Origin: JANMJD01 sp963828405
GTDB taxonomy: Bacteria > Actinomycetota > Acidimicrobiia > Acidimicrobiales > Ilumatobacteraceae
Direction of reading: 5' to 3'
Assembly (NCBI GenBank): GCA_963828405.1
Contig: CAWHEG010000002.1
Location: 117,874-181,873 of the forward strand
DNA length: 64,000 bases
This document shows, one piece after another, positions 41,844 through 52,213 of the stretch. Made by a program: the position numbers and the translations under genes. The notes under the pieces are model-generated. The model made no database searches. It saw only the letters and a program-made list of their open reading frames with translations, and was not told the DNA's origin. The stretch's first letter is position 1. The number at the start of each line of letters is the position of its first letter.

Positions 41844-43085
41844 TCATCGGGCCACGACGGCGGCGATCGCCCGCCGGACGGTGCGATCGAAGGCGTCGAC
41901 GGCCATGCGGAGGTGCTCGCGTGGGGTGTCCTCCTCCTTGGTGTGGGAGAGCCCGGCGGTCGAGGACGAGAAGATCATCACGGTCGGGACCTGGCGGGCC
42001 ATCTCCGACGCGTCGTGGAGGGCACCCGAAGGGATCTCGACGTCGTGACCCTCGACCTCGGCCACCGCCTGACGGGCGATGCGCAGCAGTTCGGGGTCGA
42101 ACGGCATCGGCGGTATCCGGAAGATGTGCTCGAAGGCCACCTGGCAGCCCTCGGACATCGCCGCCATCTCGGCGGCCTCCTTGGCCTCGGCGAACATCGA
42201 CGCCAGGTCGCCCTCGTCGATGTGGCGCATGTCCATGGTGATCCGCGTCTCCCCCGCCACGGCGGTGACCACGCCCGGCCAGCACTGGACGTGGCCGACC
42301 GTCGCCACGCCGTGGAAGCGCTCGGCGATGCCGGCCAGGGCCAGGGCGAACCGCGAGGCTGCACGGAAGCTGTCCCGGCGCATCTCCATCGGCATCGTGC
42401 CCGCGTGTGCCGCCTGACCGGTGAACACGATCCGCTCCCGCTCGATGCCGACGGTGCCGGTGACCGTGCAGATCCCTCTGCCCATCCGTTCGAGCACCGG
42501 CCCCTGCTCGATGTGCACCTCGAGGTAGGCCTTGGCGTCGGCCAGGCGGCGCCGGCAGCCGTCGAGGTCGTCGAGATCGACGCCGTGTTCGGCGACGACG
42601 TCGCCGAGGCGGTTGCCCTCCTTGTCGGCCAGTTCCCGGAGCATCGTGACGTCGAGCGTGCCGACGGTGGCCGCCGAGCCGAACAGGCTGCGCCCGAACC
42701 GGGCGCCCTCCTCGTCGGCCCAGTCCACGAGGGCGACGGTGCACGCCGGGACGCCCTCGGAGGCCAGCGAGCGGAGCAGTTCGAGGCCGGCCATCACCCC
42801 GAGGGCCCCGTCGAGCCAGCCGCCCTTGGGCACCGAGTCGAGGTGCGAGCCGACGATCACCGTCTCGGGGCGCCGACCGCGCAGGTAGGCCCACAGGTTG
42901 CCCGCCTCATCGGTCTCCACCTCCACGGGCAGCGTGGCCAGGGACTCGCGCAGCATCGCCCGCGCCTCCAACCACTCCGCTGTCCAACACAACCGCCGCG
43001 AGCCCTCGGGACCGCCCGTGCGGGCGGCGAGCGCCTCGAGATCGGCGATCACCCTCGACGGATCGAACGACGACGTCATCTGCAC
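41844..43085 (-). CDS. M20-family Zn-dependent carbamoylase (beta-ureidopropionase / allantoate amidohydrolase-like)
   Basis: A 413-residue M20 peptidase-type amidase that would split the carbamoyl group from an N-carbamoyl amino acid. Metal and active-site segments are GSHLDSVPKGGWLDGALGV, DWADEEGARFGRSLFGS, EVHIEQGPVLE, and the C-terminal SHTKEEDTP with the last metal His. Allantoate amidohydrolase and N-carbamoyl-L-amino acid hydrolase are the nearest types. It is the last gene of the pyrimidine-type operon, so an N-carbamoyl-beta-amino acid is a likely substrate, overlapping in role with the nitrilase at 51259. The start is GTG at 43085 with GGGAGG upstream; an ATG lies two codons in. Confidence 0.82.
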   Translation of the reverse strand: MQMTSSFDPSRVIADLEALAARTGGPEGSRRLCWTAEWLEARAMLRESLATLPVEVETDEAGNLWAYLRGRRPETVIVGSHLDSVPKGGWLDGALGVMAGLELLRSLASEGVPACTVALVDWADEEGARFGRSLFGSAATVGTLDVTMLRELADKEGNRLGDVVAEHGVDLDDLDGCRRRLADAKAYLEVHIEQGPVLERMGRGICTVTGTVGIERERIVFTGQAAHAGTMPMEMRRDSFRAASRFALALAGIAERFHGVATVGHVQCWPGVVTAVAGETRITMDMRHIDEGDLASMFAEAKEAAEMAAMSEGCQVAFEHIFRIPPMPFDPELLRIARQAVAEVEGHDVEIPSGALHDASEMARQVPTVMIFSSSTAGLSHTKEEDTPREHLRMAVDAFDRTVRRAIAAVVAR

Positions 43086-43171
43086 CCTCTACCTCCCAAA
43101 CGGCCACCTCCGAACGGGCGACCCACGAAGGGGTACCGAGGGGGAAGGAGGTCTCCCCCCTCCCCCGGGGA

Positions 43172-44424
43172 CTACGCACCGGCCTCGTTGAGGACGACCT
43201 CGATCGGCTTGAAGCCGTCGCCCTTGGTGTCGACACCATCGGCGTCGAGCATCGCCAGGGCGGCGTCGACGATCTCGTTGGTGAACGCACCGGCGTCTGG
43301 GGCCTTGGTGAGCACCGCGGCACCGTCGAGATTCTTCGTCTCCTGGGCGATCTTGGCCGTGCGGTCCCATGCCGCCTGGTCGATCATCCCGGCTCCGTTG
43401 GCGGCCGGCCAGATGAGCTTGTTGATCTCGTTCATCTGCCACAGCTGGTGGCTCGCACCGAGCTTCGAGCCCTTCGACACGACGATGTCGGCACACGCCT
43501 GGGCGTCGTCGCGGCAGAACGCCCAGCCCTGCAGCGAAGCGGCGACGAAGCGCACGGCGATGTCCTGGTAGGCAGGATCGTCCTTGAGCTTGGCGCCATC
43601 GGCCCAGATGGCGTCCTGCAACATGCCCACACCCTCGTCCTCGTAGCTCACGACGTTGAAGTCGGCGGGCGTGTAGAGCGCCCCGGTCGCCGGGTTCCTG
43701 GCCTCGAGTACCTGGGCGTACTCGTTGTAGGTCATCGCCTCGGCGGCGTCGATGTCGCCGGCGAGCAGGGCGGCCATGTCGAACTGCTGCTGGACGAGCG
43801 TCACGTCGGCGGCCGGGTCGAGGCCGGCCTTGGTCAGGGCGGCGAACACCTCGTACTCGTTGCCGAAGCCCCAGTTGCCGATCTTCTTGCCCTTGAAGTC
43901 GGCGCCGGAGGTGATCCCGGCGGCCTTGAAGGACACCTGCAGCGTGCCCGAGCGCTGGAAGACCTGGGCGATGTCGACGATGTCGGCGCCCTGCTCCCGG
44001 CTGGCGAGGGCCTTGGGCACCCACGACAGGGCGAAGTCGACCGCGCCGTCCGCCAGTTGCTGCTGGGGAACGATGTCGACGCCACCTTCGACGATCTGCA
44101 CCTCGAGGCACTTGTCGGCGTAGAACCCCTGGTCCTGAGCGGCGTAGTAGCCGGCGAACTGGGCCTGGATGAACCATTGCAGCTGCAGCTTGACCTTGTC
44201 GGTCTTGGCACACTCGCCGGCCGCGGGCTCGATCGCCGCCGGAGCGGCCTCGGTGGCCGCCGGAGCCTCGGTCGCCGCCGCAGCCTCGGTGGCCGCCGGC
44301 GCCCGCCGCGGGCGGCCTCGGTCGCCGCGGGAGCGGTCTCCGTCGCCTTGTCGCTCCCGCATGCGGCGGCGACGAGCGTCAGAGCGGTGAACGCCCCGAC
44401 CATCATGGATCGACGATGCTTCAT
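43172..44424 (-). CDS. ABC transporter substrate-binding protein (NMT1/THI5-like), one frameshift in the linker
   Basis: A periplasmic-binding-type lipoprotein. The N-terminus MKHRRSMMVGAFTALTLVAA, then ACGSDK, is a lipobox signal. A low-complexity ATEA-rich linker follows, then the NMT1 domain from LQLQWFIQAQFAGYYAAQDQGFY on, with VDIVPQQQLADGAVDFA and TYNEYAQVLEA. The signal peptide and the domain are in different frames: near 44308-44316 one base appears to be missing (or two are extra) in GC-rich linker DNA. Relatives bind thiamine-type pyrimidines or riboflavin-like ligands. Read from the first in-frame Met after the shift it would lack any signal. It is followed by the carbamoylase and preceded by two permeases and an ATPase. 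Confidence 0.85.
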
Positions 44425-44468
44425 TGAGTTTCCTCCCCTAATGGGCTCTCGCCCGTTCGTTTTGGCGG

Positions 44469-45266
44469 TCAGCGCCCGGCCACACCGGACAGCCTCGCAC
44501 GTTGTAGCGCACCGCCGGGTGTGGCGACGCTCTCCAGCACGCTGGAGACCAGGTAGAAGAGCAGGCCGACGATGCACGCGGCGAACACGCAGGCCATCCC
44601 GACGGCGTTCTTCGAACTCGACATGCTGGACGTGATCTTGTAGCCCAGGCCGTTCTGGGACCCGCCGAAGTACTCCGAGACGATGGCGGTGATCACCGCC
44701 GCCGGGGCGGCGATCCGCAACGCGGTGAACAGGTAGGGCACGGCGTTGGGGATCCGCAGCTTGCGCATGATCGACGACTCCGTCGCCGCGTAGGAACGCA
44801 TCAGCTCGAGGTGGGTGGCACTCACCCTGGTCAGCCCCTTGGCGACGTTGACCAGCACGATGAAGTACACGACGAGGGTGACCATCAGTCGCCGCGGCAC
44901 CTCGCTGGTCAGGGCGAACATGTTGTTGAACACGGCGACCAGCACGAAGATCGGCACGGCGTTCAGGGCGACGGCCAATGGGGTGACCAGCTCGGCGAGC
45001 ACGCGGAACCGGCTGACCACGAAGCTCATCGCTACACCCAGGACCATCCCGGCGACCAGTCCGATGAGGGCGTTGGACCCGGTGACCAGCGCCGCCTTGC
45101 GGATGACGGAGAAGTTCCCCGTGAACTGCTCCCACACCTTCGTCGGCGGGGCGAGGAAGTACGGCTTCCACCCGAAGATCTTCACCGCCGCCTCCCACAC
45201 GACGAGGAAGGCGAGGCCGAAGACCAGCGGCGGCACGATCCGCTCCAGCTGCAGCCGCCGGCTCAC
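44469..45266 (-). CDS. ABC transporter permease (BPD family), second of two
   Basis: A 265-residue inner-membrane permease with about six helices. The ATPase-coupling EAA-like loop is SATHLELMRSYAATESSIMRKLRIPNAVPYLF. I chose the GTG at 45266, which overlaps the ATPase stop by 4 bases. Together with the other permease it likely forms a heterodimeric channel for the NMT1-type importer. It ends 44 bases before the binding-protein gene. Confidence 0.85.
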   Translation of the reverse strand: MSRRLQLERIVPPLVFGLAFLVVWEAAVKIFGWKPYFLAPPTKVWEQFTGNFSVIRKAALVTGSNALIGLVAGMVLGVAMSFVVSRFRVLAELVTPLAVALNAVPIFVLVAVFNNMFALTSEVPRRLMVTLVVYFIVLVNVAKGLTRVSATHLELMRSYAATESSIMRKLRIPNAVPYLFTALRIAAPAAVITAIVSEYFGGSQNGLGYKITSSMSSSKNAVGMACVFAACIVGLLFYLVSSVLESVATPGGALQRARLSGVAGR

Positions 45267-46063
45267 CGGTCCTCGATCCCCATCACGTGGGCGGTCATGT
45301 CGATGCCGCGCAGCGCCTCGCGCACCTCGGTGATCTTGGCGAAGAAGGCGGCCGCCTCGCGGGTGTCCTCGCAGCGCTCGGGCCCCAGGTCGACGTCGAT
45401 GATCCTGGTGATCCGCCCGGGCCGCGGCGACATCACGACGACTCGGTTCGACAGGTAGACGGCTTCCGGGATCGAGTGGGTCACGAACACCACCGTGGTG
45501 CTCGTCTCGGCACAGATCCGCAGCAGCTCGGCCTGCATGTGCTCGCGGGTCATCTCGTCGAGGGCGCCGAACGGCTCGTCCATCAACAGCAGCGGCGGGT
45601 GGGCTGCCAGCGCCCGGGCGATGGCGATGCGCTGCTGCATCCCTCCCGACAGCTGCCATGGCATGTGCCCGGCGAACTCCGGGAGCTTGACCAGTTCGAG
45701 CATCTCGGCGGCGCGGTGACGGCGCCGGCCGGCATCCCAGCCCTTCAGCTCGAGCGGGAGCTCGATGTTCCTGGCGACCGTCCGCCACTCGAGCAGACCG
45801 GCCTGCTGGAAGGCCATGCCGTAGTCCTGGTCGAGACGCGCCCGGTGGGCCGACTTCCCGTTGACGGTCACCGCGCCGACGGTCGGCTCGATCAGATCAC
45901 CGATCAGGCGCAACAGGGTCGACTTGCCGCAACCCGACGGGCCGATCAACGAGACGAACTCCCCGTCGGCGATGTCCAGGTCGATGTCGGCCAGCGCGTC
46001 GACCCGCGCTGCCGTGGCGGCGTGGAACACCTTGCTGAGACCGGCGATCCCGACCGCGTTCAT
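45263..46063 (-). CDS. ABC transporter ATP-binding protein (SsuB/TauB-type)
   Basis: A 266-residue ATPase. Walker A is GPSGCGKST near residue 40, the Q-loop is MAFQQAGLLEWRT, the signature is LSGGMQQR, Walker B is LLMDEPFGALD, and the H-loop is FVTHSIPEAVYLS. This is the nitrate/sulfonate/taurine class, which energises uptake of NMT1-type ligands. It overlaps the permease genes on both sides by 4 bases. Confidence 0.92.
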   Translation of the reverse strand: MNAVGIAGLSKVFHAATAARVDALADIDLDIADGEFVSLIGPSGCGKSTLLRLIGDLIEPTVGAVTVNGKSAHRARLDQDYGMAFQQAGLLEWRTVARNIELPLELKGWDAGRRRHRAAEMLELVKLPEFAGHMPWQLSGGMQQRIAIARALAAHPPLLLMDEPFGALDEMTREHMQAELLRICAETSTTVVFVTHSIPEAVYLSNRVVVMSPRPGRITRIIDVDLGPERCEDTREAAAFFAKITEVREALRGIDMTAHVMGIEDR

Positions 46064-46953
46064 CCGAGGGCCTCCTGAGGGCGATTGCGGTTGATGTAGG
46101 CGTCGAACAGGGCGACGAGTCCGGCCATCACGAGGCCCAGTGCGGCCGCACCGAACACCGCCGTGAAGACCTTGGCCGGATCACCGGTGGCCTCACGGGC
46201 GTACTCGATGATCAGCCGACCGACGCCGCCCTTGAGTCCCGCCGAGATCTCGGCGACGACCACACCGACGACCGCTCCCGAGGCGGCCAACCTCAGTGCC
46301 GGGGCGATGTAGGGCATCGCCGCCGGGAAGCGGAGCTTGAACAGCGTCTGGCGCCACGTGGCGGCGTAGCTGTGCATCAGCTCGAGCGATTCGGCCGGAG
46401 CCGAGGACAGTCCGCGGAGCGCGCCGACGGCCACCGGGAAGAACGACAGGAACGCCCCGAACACGGCGACGGACATCCACCTTGGCCAGGCCCAGCCGCC
46501 GAGGTGCAGCTTGCCGCCCCAGCTCGCCACCAGCGGCACGAGGGCGATCAGCGGGATCGTCTGGGAGACGACGAGCAGCGGCAGGAGCCCCCGCTCGATC
46601 ACCTTGAGGCGGACCATCAGCACGGCCAGGACGAGACCGACCGCCACGCCCATGAGGAAGCCCACCATGGCGAGTCGGAACGAGAACCAGCAGCCGGCGA
46701 GGACGACCCGCCAGATCTTGCGGTCGTTGCCGCGCACTTCGGGCCGGCCGTACCGGCGGAGCATGTCCCAGACGTGGGGCATCGCATGGTCGTTGGTGCG
46801 CGGGACGATCCTCCAGCCGAGGATCGAGCCTCCGTCGTCGGGACCCACGGCCTTGTAGAGCTCCCAGGTGACGGCTACGAGCACCAGCGACGCCAGGAAC
46901 ATCACGACCCGGCGCAGCCTCGTCGAGTTCGTCGTGCCCCCCCGTGCGCTCAC
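46060..46953 (-). CDS. ABC transporter permease (BPD family), first of two
   Basis: A 297-residue permease. A long N-terminal section with one helix (VVMFLASLVLVAVTWELY) and an extracytoplasmic loop precedes the usual core. The coupling loop is SLELMHSYAATWRQTLFKLRFPAAMPYI. It starts with GTG, 7 bases after the LLM gene stop, and overlaps the ATPase by 4 bases. The two different permeases suggest an asymmetric channel. Confidence 0.85.
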   Translation of the reverse strand: MSARGGTTNSTRLRRVVMFLASLVLVAVTWELYKAVGPDDGGSILGWRIVPRTNDHAMPHVWDMLRRYGRPEVRGNDRKIWRVVLAGCWFSFRLAMVGFLMGVAVGLVLAVLMVRLKVIERGLLPLLVVSQTIPLIALVPLVASWGGKLHLGGWAWPRWMSVAVFGAFLSFFPVAVGALRGLSSAPAESLELMHSYAATWRQTLFKLRFPAAMPYIAPALRLAASGAVVGVVVAEISAGLKGGVGRLIIEYAREATGDPAKVFTAVFGAAALGLVMAGLVALFDAYINRNRPQEALG

Positions 46954-46960
46954 GTACCGT

Positions 46961-47989
46961 TCAGTCCTTTGCCCGTACCGTCTCGGCGATCGCCGGGATC
47001 ACCCGGTTGCCATACGCCGCCAGGGTGCCGTCCATGTCGTCGTGCTGCAGGTACACCGCGAAGTGGTCGACACCCAGCCCACGCAGGACGTTCAGCCGCT
47101 CGACATGCACCTCGGGGGGACCGATGATGCAGAACCGGTCGACGATCTCGTCGGAGACGAACGTCGTGTGGATGTTGCCCGCCCGGCCGTGCTCGTTGTA
47201 GTCGTAGCTCTGGCGGCCCTTGATGTACTCGGTCAGCGCCGCGGGGACCGGGGCATCGGCGCCGTAGCGCTCGACGATGTCGGCCACGTGATTGCCGACC
47301 ATCCCCCCGAACCAGCGGCACTGCTCGCGCCCGTGGGCGAGGCCGGCGGCGGTGCCGTCGGTGACGTAGGCCGGGGCAGCGACACAGATCTTCACCGTGG
47401 CGGGATCGCGTCCCGCCGCCGCGGCCGCGTCGCGCACGGCCTTGATCGTCCACTCGACGATGCTCGGATCGGCGAGCTGCAGGATGAACCCGTCGCCCAC
47501 TTCCCCGGCCAGGGCGAGCGCCTTGGGCCCGTAGGCGGCGACCCAGACCTCCGTCCGGCTGGCAGCCGCCCACGGGAAGCGGATCGTCGAGCCGTGGTAC
47601 TCGACGCCGCGACCGTTGGCCAGCTCGCGGATCACGTGGATCGCCTCGCGGAGCGTGGCCAGCGTGGTCGGCCGGCCGTTCGTCACCCGCACGGCCGAGT
47701 CGCCCCGGCCGATGCCGATCACGGTGCGATTGCCGAACATCTCGTTCAACGTGGCGAACACGCTGGCCGTCACGGTCCAGTCGCGCGTCGCCGGATTGGT
47801 GACCATCGGCCCGACGATCACGTTGCGGGTCGCGGCGAGGATCTGGCTGTAGATGACGTACGGCTCCTGCCACAGGATGTGGGAGTCGAAGGTCCACACA
47901 TGCGAGCACCCGTAGATCTCCGCCCTGCGGGCCAGGTCGACGACCCGCGCCGACGGTGGAGTCGTCTGCAACACCACGCCTATCTTCAT
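46961..47989 (-). CDS. LLM-class F420-dependent oxidoreductase in the pyrimidine-type cluster
   Basis: A 342-residue luciferase-like enzyme, start MKIGVVLQTTPPSARVVDLA, then YGCSHVWTFDSHILWQEPYV, GPMVTNPATRDWTVTA, and VIGIGRGDSAVRVTNGRP, with VWVAAYGPKALALAGEVGDG. It resembles the F420-type LLM subfamily that I recall beside hydantoinase genes. It sits inside an operon for reductive pyrimidine breakdown where no classical dihydropyrimidine dehydrogenase is visible, so it may act on the ring or on an intermediate. The ATG overlaps the stop of a small ORF created by the 80-bp repeats. A GAGGAG Shine-Dalgarno lies 9 bases before it. Confidence 0.85.
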   Translation of the reverse strand: MKIGVVLQTTPPSARVVDLARRAEIYGCSHVWTFDSHILWQEPYVIYSQILAATRNVIVGPMVTNPATRDWTVTASVFATLNEMFGNRTVIGIGRGDSAVRVTNGRPTTLATLREAIHVIRELANGRGVEYHGSTIRFPWAAASRTEVWVAAYGPKALALAGEVGDGFILQLADPSIVEWTIKAVRDAAAAAGRDPATVKICVAAPAYVTDGTAAGLAHGREQCRWFGGMVGNHVADIVERYGADAPVPAALTEYIKGRQSYDYNEHGRAGNIHTTFVSDEIVDRFCIIGPPEVHVERLNVLRGLGVDHFAVYLQHDDMDGTLAAYGNRVIPAIAETVRAKD

Positions 47990-48069
47990 GCCGGGCTCCT
48001 CGTCCGCTTCGCTTCCTCATCGCGCCGGGTGTTCGCTGCGCCTGGCGGCGCCACGCTCACCATCTTCAT
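47986..48069 (-). CDS. Repeat-derived 27-codon ORF overlapping the LLM oxidoreductase start
   Basis: The last full repeat on the minus strand carries its own GAGGAG Shine-Dalgarno and an ATG at 48069. The frame encodes 27 residues (MKMVSVAPPGAANTRR and on) and stops with TGA at 47986-47988, which overlaps the LLM ATG at 47987-47989 (ATGA). This is a textbook layout for translational coupling. Whether it is translated is unknown. In the other copies the frame runs three codons further, to TGA inside the next unit. Confidence 0.4.
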   Translation of the reverse strand: MKMVSVAPPGAANTRRDEEAKRTRSPA

Positions 48070-48256
48070 GCCGGGCTCCTCGTCCGCTTCGCTTGGTCAT
48101 CGCGCCGGGTGTTCGCTGCGCCTGGCGGCGCCACGCTCACCATCTCCATGCCGGGCTCCTCGTCCGCTTCGCTTCCTCATCGCGCCGGGTGTTCGCTGCG
48201 CCTGGCGGCGCCACGCTCACCATCTCCATGCCGGGCTCCTCGTCCGCTTCGCTTGG
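47988..48256. repeat. Tandem array of an 80-bp repeat (3 full copies and a partial fourth)
   Basis: Copies begin at 47988, 48068, 48148 and about 48228, nearly identical and exactly 80 bases apart. Two bases vary in a pattern: copies 1 and 3 have TTCCTC after CGCTTCGC, copies 2 and 4 have TTGGTC; copies 1-2 have TCTTCATG and 3-4 have TCTCCATG upstream. The array fills the gap between the semialdehyde dehydrogenase stop and the LLM start. Read on the minus strand each unit carries a Shine-Dalgarno and ATG like those of the LLM gene. Confidence 0.95.
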
Positions 48257-48261
48257 TCGTT

Positions 48262-49746
<1,485 letters not shown>

Positions 49747-49810
49747 CGTGCTTCCTTGTGTGCGTGGATGCCGTCGGCGACGGCATGGGTGAGCGGTTGG
49801 TCGACCAGGA

Positions 49811-51259
49811 CTAGACGAGGTACTGGCTGAGGCCGCGCTTGACGTAGCGGCCGTGGCCCTGGCGACCGACGTACTCATCGTGCTCGATGACGACGGTGCC
49901 GCGGGACAGCACGGTGTCGACCTTGCCGTCGATCACCCAACCCTCCCAGGCCGAGTAGTCCATGTTCATGTGGTGCTTGTCGTTGACGCCGATCCTCGTC
50001 TTGGAGTTCGGGTCCCACACGACGACGTCGGCGTCCGCCCCGGGGGCGATCACTCCCTTGCGCGGGTACATGCCGAACATCCGGGCCGGGGTGGTGCAGC
50101 ACGTCTCGACCCAACGCTCGAGCGACAGCTCGCCGGCGACGACGCCCTGGTAGACGAGCTCCATCCGGTGCTCCACGCCACCGATGCCATTGGGGATGGC
50201 GGCGAAGTTGCCCACACCGAGCTCCTTCTGGTCCTTCATGCAGAACGGGCAGTGGTCGGTGGACACGATGGCGAGCTCGTTCATCCGCAGGCCCCGCCAC
50301 AGGTCGGACTGGTGGCCATGGCCGTCGAGGCCCTTCCAGTGCGGATCGTGGTCACGGGAACGGACGGGGGTCGAGCACACCCACTTGGCCCCCTCGAAGC
50401 CGGGCCTGCCGAGCGTCTCCTCGAGCGTCAGCCAGAGGTACTGGGGGCAGGTCTCGGCGAACACGTTGCGTCCGTGGTGGCGTGCGGCGGCCACCTCCTC
50501 GAGAGCGTCTCCGGCCGACATGTGCACGATGTACAGCGGCACGTTGCCGGCCACCTGCGAGAGCACGATGGCCCGATGGGTCGCCTCGGCCTCGAGCGGC
50601 GACGGCCGTGTGTACGAGTGGTACCTGGGGTCGGTCTCGCCCCGGGCGAGTGCCTGGGCGACGAGCACGTCGATGGCGATGCCGTTCTCGGCGTGCATCA
50701 TGACCATCGCCCCGTTGTCCGCCGCGGTCTGCATCGCCTTGAGGATCTGGCCGTCGTCGGCGTAGAACACGCCGGGATAGGCCATGAACAGCTTGAAGCT
50801 GGTCACACCCTCGTGGTCCACGAGGTAGGTCATGTCCTTCAACGACTGCTCGTCGACCCCACCGATGATCTGGTGGAAGGCGTAGTCGATGGCACACTGG
50901 CCGTCGGCCTTGCGATGCCATTCGGCGAGACCGTCCTGGACGTTCTCGCCGTAGCGCTGCACCGCCATGTCGATGATCGTCGTCACCCCGCCCCATGCCG
51001 CGGCACGCGAGCCGGTCTCGAACGTGTCGCTGGCGAACGTGCCGCCGAAGGGCAGCTCCATGTGCGTGTGGACGTCGATCCCGCCGGGGATCACGTACTT
51101 GCCCGCCGCGTCGATCACCCGGTCGGCCTGCTGCTCGGCCGGGGCGAACGCGCCCGGACGGCCGACGGCGGTGATCGTCTCGCCGTCGATGAGCACATCG
51201 GACTCGATCACCCCGGTCGTCGAGACGACCTTGCCGTTCTTGATCAAGGTGCGAGCCAT
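49811..51259 (-). CDS. Dihydropyrimidinase / D-hydantoinase
   Basis: A 482-residue cyclic amidohydrolase that opens dihydrouracil, dihydrothymine or hydantoin rings to N-carbamoyl amino acids. Metal site: VHTHMELPFGG near residue 60, the carbamylated Lys in TSFKLFMAYP near 155, MMHAENG, IVHMSAGDALEEV, and STDHCPF with the catalytic Asp. The length is normal. The ATG shares one base with the nitrilase stop, so they are coupled. Whether uracil or hydantoin derivatives are preferred cannot be told. Confidence 0.92.
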   Translation of the reverse strand: MARTLIKNGKVVSTTGVIESDVLIDGETITAVGRPGAFAPAEQQADRVIDAAGKYVIPGGIDVHTHMELPFGGTFASDTFETGSRAAAWGGVTTIIDMAVQRYGENVQDGLAEWHRKADGQCAIDYAFHQIIGGVDEQSLKDMTYLVDHEGVTSFKLFMAYPGVFYADDGQILKAMQTAADNGAMVMMHAENGIAIDVLVAQALARGETDPRYHSYTRPSPLEAEATHRAIVLSQVAGNVPLYIVHMSAGDALEEVAAARHHGRNVFAETCPQYLWLTLEETLGRPGFEGAKWVCSTPVRSRDHDPHWKGLDGHGHQSDLWRGLRMNELAIVSTDHCPFCMKDQKELGVGNFAAIPNGIGGVEHRMELVYQGVVAGELSLERWVETCCTTPARMFGMYPRKGVIAPGADADVVVWDPNSKTRIGVNDKHHMNMDYSAWEGWVIDGKVDTVLSRGTVVIEHDEYVGRQGHGRYVKRGLSQYLV

Positions 51260-52113
51260 CAGTACCGACCTCCCTCGGCGACCAGTTCGTCGTACGCGTC
51301 CGGGCGGCGGTCGCGGTAGAACGCCCAGCGGTCGCGCACAGTCTGCAGCATGCTCATGTCGAGGTCGCGCACGATCAGTTCCGGCTTGTACGGATCGCCG
51401 ACGTCACCGACGAACTTGCCCTCGGGATCGACGAAGTAGCTCTGACCGTAGAAGTCGTTGTCGCCGTCGGGCTCGACCCCGACCCGGTTGATCGCACCGA
51501 CGAAGTAGATGTTGGCGACCGCGCTGGCCGGCTGTTCCAGGCGCCAGAGGTACTCCGACAGGCCCCGCGAGGTGGCCGACGGGTTGAACACCAACTCGGC
51601 GCCGTTGAGCCCGAGCGCCCGCCACCCCTCGGGGAAGTGGCGGTCGTAGCAGATGTACACACCGATCTTGCCGACCGCGGTCTCGAACACCGGGTAGCCG
51701 CCGGTGCCGGGACGGAAGTAGAACTTCTCCCAGAACCCCTTCGTCTGGGGGATGTGCTGCTTGCGGTACTTGCCGAGGTAGGTGCCATCGGCGTCGATCA
51801 CCGCCGCGGTGTTGTAGTAGAGCCCGGGCTGGACCACCTCGTACAGCGGCAGGATCATCACCATGCCGGTCTCCTTGGCCACCGACTGGAAGCGCTGCGT
51901 CGTGGGACCGTCCGGGATCGGCTCGGTGTACGAGTAGTACGACGTGTCCTGCACCTGGCAGAGATACGGCCCGTGGAACAGCTCCTGGAAGCAGATGACC
52001 TGGGCGCCCTGCTTGGCCGCCTCGTGGGACACGGCTTCGTGCTTGTCGAGCATCGCCTCGACCGAGCCGGCCCAGTCGGTCTGGTACAGCGCTGCGCGAA
52101 TGATTCGTGTCAT
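51259..52113 (-). CDS. Nitrilase-superfamily beta-ureidopropionase
   Basis: A 284-residue C-N hydrolase with the Glu-Lys-Cys triad: Glu in CFQELFHGPYL, Lys in YRKQHIPQTKGFWEKFYFRPG, Cys in YICYDRHFPEGWR. The last segments are typical of N-carbamoyl-beta-alanine amidases. It removes the carbamoyl group as NH3 and CO2 to give beta-alanine or beta-aminoisobutyrate. I chose the ATG at 52113 because of GGGGAG a few bases upstream. It is the first gene of the operon, divergent from the MocR-like regulator. Confidence 0.92.
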   Translation of the reverse strand: MTRIIRAALYQTDWAGSVEAMLDKHEAVSHEAAKQGAQVICFQELFHGPYLCQVQDTSYYSYTEPIPDGPTTQRFQSVAKETGMVMILPLYEVVQPGLYYNTAAVIDADGTYLGKYRKQHIPQTKGFWEKFYFRPGTGGYPVFETAVGKIGVYICYDRHFPEGWRALGLNGAELVFNPSATSRGLSEYLWRLEQPASAVANIYFVGAINRVGVEPDGDNDFYGQSYFVDPEGKFVGDVGDPYKPELIVRDLDMSMLQTVRDRWAFYRDRRPDAYDELVAEGGRY

Positions 52114-52162
52114 CCAATGCTCCCCTGTTGTGCGTCGGGCGAAGTCGGTGTGCGACGCCACC

Positions 52163-52168
52163 AGACTA
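52163..52168 (-). promoter_or_regulatory. -10 box (TAGTCT) of the pyrimidine-type operon
   Basis: Minus-strand TAGTCT lies 18 bases after a TTGTTC -35-like hexamer and about 50 bases before the nitrilase ATG, so this operon has a true leader. Confidence 0.4.
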
Positions 52169-52188
52169 ATCGGCACAACATGTCAGGA

Positions 52189-52204
52189 ACAATGGCCTCA
52201 TTGT
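52189..52204. promoter_or_regulatory. Inverted repeat in the MocR-operon intergenic region
   Basis: ACAATG-GCCT-CATTGT is a perfect 6-base inverted repeat overlapping the likely -35 elements of both divergent promoters. A further partial copy (CACAACATG) lies 15 bases away. MocR-type regulators bind such repeats near their own start; that this is the site is inference. Confidence 0.5.
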
Positions 52205-52213
52205 GACCGTACA

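Noticed and set aside
47988..48256. CRISPR array
   Set aside because: Repeats are directly adjacent 80-bp units with no unique spacers, and no cas genes are near.
49853..51319. A 488-codon frame opposite the dihydropyrimidinase
   Set aside because: Composition is typical antisense (His, Val, Asp, Gly); the minus strand is a canonical hydantoinase.
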